A stretch of DNA of 11,530 nt from JAKVAV01 sp964635965 (GTDB lineage Bacteria; Bacteroidota; Bacteroidia; Flavobacteriales_D; Cryomorphaceae), in assembly GCA_964635965.1 (NCBI GenBank), contig CAZWQX010000124.1, positions 1-11,530 of the forward strand, written 5' to 3'. The notes below the pieces were generated by a model. It was given only the letters and a program-made list of their open reading frames with translations, had not been told where the DNA came from and did no database searches. How positions within the stretch are numbered: the stretch's first letter is position 1; every line of letters starts with the position of its first letter. This document shows positions 1 to 5,736 of the stretch, piece by piece. Made by a program: the position numbers and the translations under genes.

Positions 1-969
1 ACCAAATCGATCAATAAACATTATGGCAAGGATGGTAAAGACCAGGTTGGTCAAACCGACCAGTATCGCCTGTACAAAAGAAGCATCCGTACCAATTCCT
101 GACTGTTCAAAAATCATCGGTGCATAGAAGAAAACAGAGTTAATCCCAGTGATCTGTTGCAGCACGCCAATCACAATTCCAATGGTGAGAACCAAGGTAA
201 ATGCGGGTTTAAAAACTTCGGTGAGTGGAGTTTTGTCCTCGTCTTTGTCCTGTTTCAAACTCTCTTGGACTGCAACAACATCAGCTCTTGCATCTTCCAC
301 CGCTCTGAATTTGCACATTACTTCAAATGCTTCTTTGTCTTTTTCCTTCATTAGAAGCCACCGGGGACTTCGTGGTACGAGGTATAATCCAAAGAAATAA
401 AGAATGGCAGGCACAGCTTCAACCCCAAGCATCCAGCGCCAATTGTTTTCTTTAATACCTAATGCTTGAACCCACTCCATATCAGAGTTTCCGAGAGAGA
501 GGATGTAGAAATTCGAAAAGAAAGCTAGGGATATACCAACGACTATATTCAATTGGTTAAATGAAACGAGTTTTCCGCGTTGGTCAGGAGGGGCTATTTC
601 CGCAATATACATTGGTGCCAGAATCAAGGAGGCACCTACTCCTATCCCCCCAAGCATACGCAAGGCAAGGAATATGTAAAAGTTAGGAGCAAGGGCAGAG
701 CCAATTGCTGAAATAGTGAATATTATAGCACAAAGCCTCAATAAGGCTTTTCTTCCATATTTATCACTCAAGGGTCCGGCTACCATCATCGCCAATGCCG
801 CGATAATGGTCAGGGAACTCACCGAAAATCCAAGTTCGAGATCAGTGAGATTGAAGTCTATCTGAACAAATTTGTTCACCCCTGAAATTACTGAGGCGTC
901 AAAACCCATAAGTAATCCACCTAAGGCAACGATTGTGGCTACGATAACGATGAATCGTGTCTTATTCAT
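1..969 (-). CDS. MFS sugar porter, partial (3' end beyond the left edge)
   Basis: Inner-membrane secondary transporter of the sugar porter family (XylE/GLUT/AraE type), most likely importing a mono- or disaccharide by proton symport. The visible 323 residues hold about seven hydrophobic segments (helix 1 at about 5-27). Family signatures are present: GPLSDKYGRK (65-74), RMLGGIGVG (104-112), PMYIAEIAPPDQRG (119-132), NWRWM (176-180), VPRSPRWL (198-205, usually PESPRWL) and QQITGIN (271-277). A charged cytoplasmic loop at about 205-250 separates the two halves. Family members are usually 450-520 residues, so roughly a third is missing at the window edge; no stop codon is seen. The ATG at 967-969 lies inside the last codons of the upstream GH3 gene (8-nt overlap), which suggests translational coupling. 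Family is clear; substrate is inferred from context (glucose or a beta-glucan disaccharide). Confidence 0.93.
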   Translation of the reverse strand, partial: MNKTRFIVIVATIVALGGLLMGFDASVISGVNKFVQIDFNLTDLELGFSVSSLTIIAALAMMVAGPLSDKYGRKALLRLCAIIFTISAIGSALAPNFYIFLALRMLGGIGVGASLILAPMYIAEIAPPDQRGKLVSFNQLNIVVGISLAFFSNFYILSLGNSDMEWVQALGIKENNWRWMLGVEAVPAILYFFGLYLVPRSPRWLLMKEKDKEAFEVMCKFRAVEDARADVVAVQESLKQDKDEDKTPLTEVFKPAFTLVLTIGIVIGVLQQITGINSVFFYAPMIFEQSGIGTDASFVQAILVGLTNLVFTILAIMFIDRFG

Positions 970-3184
970 TTTCTTGCTTTGTTAGTTTAAATTGGTGTCC
1001 TAGTTCGGTTTCCGAGCTTCCTCCCACCCAGTAGTTGAACATACCGGGTTCTATCCTCCATTTGTTTTCACGGTCATAAAAACCTAATTGTTCAGCATCA
1101 ATTTCGAATGTTACCGTTTTGGTTTCTCCAGGGTCGAGATTTACCCTTTCGAATGCCTTTAGTTCTTTGACCGGGCGGGTGATGTTTGCCTTAATGTCTT
1201 GAATGTAGAGTTGTACTATTTCTGTGCCACCTCGATTTGCCGAATTGTGAACTTCTGCCTGAATAATCATTTTCTCACCAACTGCAAATTCGTTGGATGA
1301 GTGTCGCACATTGTAGTATTCAAAATGACCATAGGAAAGTCCAAATCCGAAAGGATAGAGGGGTTTAAAACCAGCATCCATGTGAAAAGCCGTGTTCCCT
1401 GTCGATGTTTGAGAAGCTCGTTTTGGGATATCATTCATGTGAGTGAACGATTCTGGCGTGGCGGGCCTTCCTGATCTGCGGTGATTGTAGTATATAGGTA
1501 TTTGACCTACCATCTTAGGAAATGAAACGGGTAGTTTTCCTGATGGCGATTCTTCTCCAAAAAGAATATCGGCAATTGCAGGACCTCCCATGGTTCCTGG
1601 GTGCCAGGCCAAAAGCAATGAATTTACATAGTGATGAGTACTGTCTAAAGTGAGGGGTCTTCCAGCCATCAATACCAGGATGGTCGATTTTCCGAGTTTC
1701 GATATTCTCTCTAAGAGTTCATTTTGAGCACCCGGGAGGTTAATATCTGCTCGGCAATGTGCTTCTCCCGATAGAATGGCCTCCTCGCCCATGAACATGA
1801 CTACTGTATCGCACTTTTCAGCGATTTCTATCGCCTCTTGAAAGCCTTCATGACTATGAGATCTTGTAGAATCCAACCCCTTAGCATAAAACAACTCGCA
1901 ATCGGGATGAATGCGATCTCGGATAGCGTCTAGAGGGGTTCGGCTCCAATCTTCTCTGCCATCAAAAACCCAAGTGCCCATCTGTTCGTATCCGTCATCT
2001 GCCAAAGGACCGATGATGGCTAACTTTTTGATTTTCTCTCGAACCAAAGGGAGGGTCTTGTAGTCGTTTTTGAGGAGAACGCAACTCTCAATGGCGGCTT
2101 TTTTGGCAACCGCCAAATGTTTTTCGTTGCCTGACTCAGGAAATAAATCGGGATTAATAAAGGGTTTTTCAAAAAGCCCCAATTCAAATTTTACGGTCAG
2201 AACACGACGTACAGAATCATTTATTAGTTCTTCATCAACAATGCCTTCGGCTACCAGATTTTCGAGATTTTGTAAATATGAATGGCTCGCCATTTCCATA
2301 TCCACACCAGCTAAGAACGACTCTCTGGCCGCCTCTCGTTCATTTTCTGCAAATCCATGAGTAATGAGTTGAATTACAGAGTCCCAATCGCTCACAACGA
2401 AGCCTTTAAACTTCCATTCATCCCTAAGTACCTGTCTGTTCAGGAATGCATTAGCCGTTGCAGGAACGCCATTTAGATCGGAGAATGCGCACATAAAAGT
2501 GGCCACTCCTGCATCCAAACAAGCTTTAAAAGGAGGAAAAACCATGTTTCGCATTTCGTTTTCCGAGATGTTCACATAGGCATAATCGAGTCCTGCTTCG
2601 GAGTAACCATAGCCCGCAAAATGCTTGGCACATGCAGCAATGCTGTCTGCCCGACTCAGATCATTTCCTTGAAACCCTCTAACCATTGCCGCTCCTAAAA
2701 CAGATGCCAGATAAGGATCTTCTCCAAGAGATTCGGCGATCCTTCCCCATCTGGGATCTCTCGTAATATCAACCATTGGAGCAAATGTCCAGTGAACTCC
2801 TTCTTTGGCAGCTTCAACCGCTGAGATTCGCGCTCCTTTCTCAATAACTTCAGGATTCCAGGATGCCGCTTGTCCGAGTGGAATTGGGAGAATAGTATTA
2901 AAACCGTGTATCACATCCCTACCAATAATAATCGGAATTCCAAGTCTGCTTTCTTCAATAGCGATGCGTTGAATTTCGTTCGCCGTTTCATATCCCACCT
3001 GGTTAAGAATGGAACCAACTTTACCCGCCTGAATAGAATGCCTGAGGTGATCAGGAATTCCACCTTGCCCGGCAAACTGACTTAGTTGGCCAATCTTTTC
3101 ACCCAAATTCATGTTGGATAACAAGTCCTCCACTCTCTGTTGGATGTGATTTTTCTTAACTCCTCGAACCGCAGTTTTCGACAT
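962..3184 (-). CDS. bglX: GH3 beta-glucosidase, BglX-type, predicted cytoplasmic
   Basis: Exo-acting glycoside hydrolase family 3, expected to release glucose from the non-reducing end of beta-glucan oligosaccharides. The protein is 740 aa from the chosen ATG. It has an N-terminal barrel (about 15-340) with RDPRWGR (142-148), KHF (187-189) and the nucleophile in VVSDWDS (D266). An alpha/beta sandwich follows (about 366-550), with candidate acid/base E474 in the SGEAHCR motif. YPFGFGLSYG (610-619) leads into a C-terminal fibronectin-III-like domain (about 629-735). Domain order and length are normal for BglX. The frame stays open to a GTG at 3247, but that extension is only the translated stem-loop at 3210-3244, so the ATG at 3184 is preferred. 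Neither start gives a signal peptide, unlike most periplasmic BglX enzymes, pointing to the cytoplasm. It is third in the minus-strand operon, 79 bp after the T9SS gene, and overlaps the MFS start. Exact linkage specificity cannot be read from sequence. Confidence 0.93.
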   Translation of the reverse strand: MSKTAVRGVKKNHIQQRVEDLLSNMNLGEKIGQLSQFAGQGGIPDHLRHSIQAGKVGSILNQVGYETANEIQRIAIEESRLGIPIIIGRDVIHGFNTILPIPLGQAASWNPEVIEKGARISAVEAAKEGVHWTFAPMVDITRDPRWGRIAESLGEDPYLASVLGAAMVRGFQGNDLSRADSIAACAKHFAGYGYSEAGLDYAYVNISENEMRNMVFPPFKACLDAGVATFMCAFSDLNGVPATANAFLNRQVLRDEWKFKGFVVSDWDSVIQLITHGFAENEREAARESFLAGVDMEMASHSYLQNLENLVAEGIVDEELINDSVRRVLTVKFELGLFEKPFINPDLFPESGNEKHLAVAKKAAIESCVLLKNDYKTLPLVREKIKKLAIIGPLADDGYEQMGTWVFDGREDWSRTPLDAIRDRIHPDCELFYAKGLDSTRSHSHEGFQEAIEIAEKCDTVVMFMGEEAILSGEAHCRADINLPGAQNELLERISKLGKSTILVLMAGRPLTLDSTHHYVNSLLLAWHPGTMGGPAIADILFGEESPSGKLPVSFPKMVGQIPIYYNHRRSGRPATPESFTHMNDIPKRASQTSTGNTAFHMDAGFKPLYPFGFGLSYGHFEYYNVRHSSNEFAVGEKMIIQAEVHNSANRGGTEIVQLYIQDIKANITRPVKELKAFERVNLDPGETKTVTFEIDAEQLGFYDRENKWRIEPGMFNYWVGGSSETELGHQFKLTKQENE

Positions 3185-3185
3185 T

Positions 3186-3190
3186 CTCCT
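3186..3190 (-). promoter_or_regulatory. Shine-Dalgarno-like AGGAG at the GH3 start
   Basis: AGGAG reads on the minus strand one base before the ATG at 3184. It is the only purine-rich SD-like string near either candidate start and favours the ATG over the upstream GTG at 3247. The 1-nt spacing is too short for an ideal SD, and Bacteroidota often do not use one, so this is only supporting evidence. Confidence 0.35.
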
Positions 3191-3209
3191 CAATTTATTG
3201 GGGGTAGAA

Positions 3210-3244
3210 AGCCCCGTGCACGTATGATTCTCGCACACGGGGCT
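3210..3244 (-). other. Strong intercistronic stem-loop between the T9SS and GH3 genes
   Basis: Read on the minus (transcript) strand, arms AGCCCCGTGTGCG and CGTGCACGGGGCT form a 13-bp stem with nine perfect Watson-Crick pairs at the base, two wobble pairs, then two more pairs, around a 9-nt loop (AGAATCATA). It lies in the 79-bp gap between two co-directional genes and is followed by TTCTACCCCC, not a U-run, so it is a poor intrinsic terminator. It may set differential stability or partial attenuation within the operon. Its shape (AGCC...GTGTGCG-GAA-...GCACGG...CT) recalls the hairpin commonly found just upstream of group II intron-encoded reverse transcriptases, but no other intron part is present. 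Confidence 0.7.
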
Positions 3245-3263
3245 CACGTGATCTTCGTGTTAT

Positions 3264-4595
3264 TTAGTGGTTAACTACCAAACTTCCGGTAACGGATTGA
3301 CCGTTAAACAAGAGGTTATATAGGTAGATCCCATTGGCCAATTCGCCTGTATTGACATCGAATTGTTGTGTTCCGCTCGCTTGGTTACGGAACAATTCAT
3401 TTTGAACGACTCTACCTGTAACATCCGTCAATGTGTAGTTCACATCACCTGCTTTGATCAAGTTGTAATTGATCGTAGCCATATTCGTGGCAGGGTTTGG
3501 AAATACTTTAAAGTCTTTAATGAACTCTACATCTTCAGATGAAGTCAAGGCAGGAATTACGATGTTGTCAAAGTAATATTGATCGCCTGTAACTGCAGAT
3601 CCCGGATCAATAAGGATCGTGATTTGCTCAATATCGGGAGCAGAGGTAACATCGGGCGCAACGTCAAAAGTCAACGTTTCCCATGTGGATGAATTGGTAG
3701 TAGAAGCTACCATTTCTTGAATCACATCACCGTTTATATTCTGTAAAGAAAAAATCACATTGGTTGGAGCAGTTGGGTCCCAAATGTCCATTGTGATCGT
3801 TGTACTTTCGGGTGTTAACTGAAGGGGTCCGTCAGTTCTTGAAACGATATTATCATCGGCTGCGGCACTTCTAACATACGTACCAACAAATGATGACTCA
3901 TTGCCATTCTGGTCAGGGTTCTGAACTCGTCTCAGCGTCGCAATATTAGTCGCTGCGATGTGATTGATATTCTGCTGACATTCGTAGTCTTGAAGAACAG
4001 CCTCGTTTGTAGCAATTCCCTCGCATGGATCACTTGCCAACTCAGGGCCATTCAGGTTATCCCAGAAGTAGGTATCATCCGTAAAGCTGTCTACATTAAA
4101 TAAGAGTACCAAACTTGTTACGTCATCGTTGGCAACACCACCGTCTAATAGTTCTGTGAAATTAAAGGTCACGGTGTGCCAATTTCCAGCTACTTGCGTA
4201 GTGGCTTGGTAAATTGAATGACGTCCTGTTGGAAAAGGGGCTCCGTCTGCGGCTGCCGCATTCTCAAGGGTAATTTGGATGGTAATTCCAGCAGCAGGAC
4301 TCCATACATCCATGGTCATTTGTTTAGCTCCTGAAACGTAATCGCTAACATCAGCCATTTCACCTAGTGCAATCAAAACATCAAATTGCTCGGCCGGGTT
4401 TCTCACATAAGTTGCAACCACTTGGCTTGCATTAATGCCGTTAGGAGCGGGATTTTGAGTGTAAGGAATAAAGACACCATTTATGAAGCCGTAGGTAGCT
4501 TTTCTGGTATCTTCAAAATTATCCCACATCTGTTGAGCATACGATCCGCTGGCTGCGAAAAGAGCGATTAAAAACGATAAGTAAACTTTTTTCAT
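3264..4595 (-). CDS. T9SS-sorted secreted protein with two tandem jelly-roll-like (CBM-like) domains
   Basis: Predicted extracellular, surface-attached glucan-binding protein; the binding role is inferred from fold-like features and operon position. Of the 443 aa, residues 1-20 are a signal peptide cleaved after SYA. Region A (about 21-186) and region B (about 200-350) look like copies of one beta-sandwich unit. They share a TYVR motif (62-65 and 239-242), a TMDVW/TMDIW strand (94-98 and 268-272), a W-x-T-[VL]-T-F strand (139-144 and 305-310) and a closing DDTYFWDN/DQYYFDN motif (173-180 and 338-344). Residues 363-443 are a T9SS type A sorting domain, starting with FKVFPNPA and ending in a short hydrophobic strand (VTGSLVVNH). 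No catalytic glutamate pair typical of a glycosidase was recognised. It lies 38 bp downstream of the GH16 gene. In Bacteroidota PULs such accessory proteins often act as surface glycan-binding proteins. The T9SS call is strong; the ligand is unknown. Confidence 0.88.
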   Translation of the reverse strand: MKKVYLSFLIALFAASGSYAQQMWDNFEDTRKATYGFINGVFIPYTQNPAPNGINASQVVATYVRNPAEQFDVLIALGEMADVSDYVSGAKQMTMDVWSPAAGITIQITLENAAAADGAPFPTGRHSIYQATTQVAGNWHTVTFNFTELLDGGVANDDVTSLVLLFNVDSFTDDTYFWDNLNGPELASDPCEGIATNEAVLQDYECQQNINHIAATNIATLRRVQNPDQNGNESSFVGTYVRSAAADDNIVSRTDGPLQLTPESTTITMDIWDPTAPTNVIFSLQNINGDVIQEMVASTTNSSTWETLTFDVAPDVTSAPDIEQITILIDPGSAVTGDQYYFDNIVIPALTSSEDVEFIKDFKVFPNPATNMATINYNLIKAGDVNYTLTDVTGRVVQNELFRNQASGTQQFDVNTGELANGIYLYNLLFNGQSVTGSLVVNH

Positions 4596-4633
4596 ATTTC
4601 AGGATTTAGGGTTTAGTTTATAGGGTTGTTCTG

Positions 4634-5491
4634 TTAAATTTCTTGGTATACTCTCACGTAATCAACTTCCATTACTTGAGGCCATGTAGTATTAAAGCCC
4701 GGGTTTCCAGGAAGGTTACCTCCTACTGCAATGTTGAGTATCATGTGAAAGTCTTGGTCAAAAGGCCACGTTGTCGGCAGAAGTGTTGATCTCGTATTAG
4801 CGACTCCCATATCAATTCCGTCAACTTGAAATTGAATACACTGCTCTGTCCAGATCACGGAATAAACGTGAAAATCTTCTGCCCAATTAATCGTATCCGT
4901 AGGAAAATATTGTGAGTTGAATCTCCAAAAATCGTGGCCGTAGTGAATCGTTCCGAACATCTTGAAGGGATCATCACCAATATACTCCATGATATCAATT
5001 TCACCACTTTTCGGCCAAATACCGTAAACGTTCTCTGTTGGGAGCATCCAGATGGCAGGCCAAATACCTTGTCCAAAAGGACCTCCGCCGGGAATTTTCG
5101 CTCGAACATCTACTCGACCGTAAGTGAAATCTCTTTTATTCTTCGTCACCATTCTCGCAGAGGTATATTGATATCCTTGGTAAAACGGAATTTCTCTCTG
5201 AGCTGTGATAATTAATTTTCCGTCTTCAACGCGAGCATTTTCAGGCCTTGAAGTATAATATTGAAGTTCATTATTTCCCCAACCACAAAGTTCCGGGCCT
5301 AATTGACATCCATCCGCGGTGTCAAAACCCCATATCTCCGTGTTGATCTCTGTACCGTCGAATTCATCGCTCCACAAGAGTTTCAATTCCTCACCGGCAG
5401 GAAGATTACAGCCCGCAACTTCGTCAACGGGTTTAGCACAACTGGCCATTATCGCGATGGCTCCAATAAAAAACACAAATCTCTTTCCCAT
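4634..5491 (-). CDS. GH16 endo-beta-glucanase (laminarinase-like) lipoprotein
   Basis: Family GH16 retaining endo-hydrolase, most likely cleaving beta-1,3- (or mixed beta-1,3/1,4-) glucan such as laminarin. The protein is 285 aa from the ATG at 5491. A short lipoprotein signal (MGKRFVFFIGAIAIMASC) puts the lipidated cysteine at C18, so it is anchored to a membrane, probably at the outer surface. The GH16 domain spans about 35-285, opening with LLWSDEFDG. The catalytic motif GEIDIMEYIG carries nucleophile E164, D166 and acid/base E169. Aromatic-rich GIWPAIWMLP comes before it, and the fold closes with MEVDYVRVYQ. The EIDIME form with its extra methionine is the laminarinase/beta-bulge type. 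An in-frame TTG at 5518 exists but would put nine polar residues before the signal, so the ATG is preferred. It is the first gene of the operon, directly downstream of the divergent control region. Confidence 0.95.
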   Translation of the reverse strand: MGKRFVFFIGAIAIMASCAKPVDEVAGCNLPAGEELKLLWSDEFDGTEINTEIWGFDTADGCQLGPELCGWGNNELQYYTSRPENARVEDGKLIITAQREIPFYQGYQYTSARMVTKNKRDFTYGRVDVRAKIPGGGPFGQGIWPAIWMLPTENVYGIWPKSGEIDIMEYIGDDPFKMFGTIHYGHDFWRFNSQYFPTDTINWAEDFHVYSVIWTEQCIQFQVDGIDMGVANTRSTLLPTTWPFDQDFHMILNIAVGGNLPGNPGFNTTWPQVMEVDYVRVYQEI

Positions 5492-5500
5492 AATTCTTTT

Positions 5501-5507
5501 GATGTAG
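5501..5507 (+). promoter_or_regulatory. Extra GATGTAG half-site in the GH16 leader
   Basis: GATGTAG repeats the right arm of the inverted repeat 78 bp away, in the same orientation. It lies between the proposed transcription start and the GH16 start codon. It may be an accessory binding site or chance; the motif matters mainly because of its clustering in the two divergent intergenic regions. Confidence 0.35.
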
Positions 5508-5515
5508 CTGTTACA

Positions 5516-5523
5516 CAAACTTA
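5516..5523 (-). promoter_or_regulatory. Candidate Bacteroidota -7 element for the GH16 operon
   Basis: TAAGTTTG on the minus strand matches the Bacteroidota -7 consensus TAnnTTTG. Transcription would start near 5510, giving a leader of about 20 nt before the ATG at 5491. No TTG-type -33 element is found at the expected spacing, which would fit an activator-dependent promoter. The centre of the inverted repeat at 5565-5586 then lies about 65 bp upstream of the start. Confidence 0.4.
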
Positions 5524-5564
5524 AAATTAGAACTTACTAAAGTCACATTAATTAACTCATCTTG

Positions 5565-5586
5565 TCTACATCGTTTATGATGTAGA
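5565..5586. promoter_or_regulatory. Perfect inverted repeat, candidate operator of the GH16 operon
   Basis: TCTACATC and GATGTAGA are exact reverse complements separated by 6 bp (GTTTAT). The 22-bp dyad is sized for a dimeric HTH regulator and sits between the GH16 operon and the regulator gene. The half-site GATGTA recurs at 5501-5506 and several times in the other divergent intergenic region, at 9986-10033. The binding protein is inferred to be the adjacent regulator; this is not shown by sequence. Confidence 0.6.
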
Positions 5587-5636
5587 GCCTTCGATAGGGC
5601 TAAAAAAGTTTCTCACAATTATACGTTAAATATTGT

Positions 5637-5650
5637 ATTAATATATTAAT
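5637..5650. repeat. 14-bp AT-only palindrome
   Basis: ATTAATATATTAAT is a perfect palindrome about 90 bp upstream of the regulator start. It could be part of a promoter or an operator, but in such AT-rich sequence chance is a real explanation. Confidence 0.3.
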
Positions 5651-5736
5651 CAGGCAATTAATATTTTTTCAACTTTAATAATAATTCATCATATTGCATT
5701 CTCAATATAATTGCCCACATATTTAAATCGTAAGCT

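Larger units (their letters stand above)
5492..5736. other. Divergent intergenic control region between GH16 operon and regulator
   Basis: These 245 bp are AT-rich and contain no convincing gene. They hold the leader and likely promoter of the GH16 operon, a perfect inverted repeat (5565-5586), an extra GATGTAG copy (5501-5507), an AT-only 14-bp palindrome (5637-5650), and presumably the regulator promoter, for which no clear Bacteroidota -7/-33 pair was found. The back-to-back arrangement fits local control by the adjacent regulator. Confidence 0.8.

Noticed and set aside
149..400. Plus-strand open frames antisense to the MFS gene
   Set aside because: They are shadows of the porter frame, with no start context or protein features of their own.
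3185..3247. GTG-initiated 21-residue N-terminal extension of the GH3 protein
   Set aside because: It is the translation of the stem-loop and flanking gap, gives no signal peptide or domain, and the ATG at 3184 with adjacent AGGAG is a better start.
5492..5518. TTG start nine codons upstream for the GH16 protein
   Set aside because: It would place polar residues before a good lipoprotein signal that begins at the ATG at 5491.
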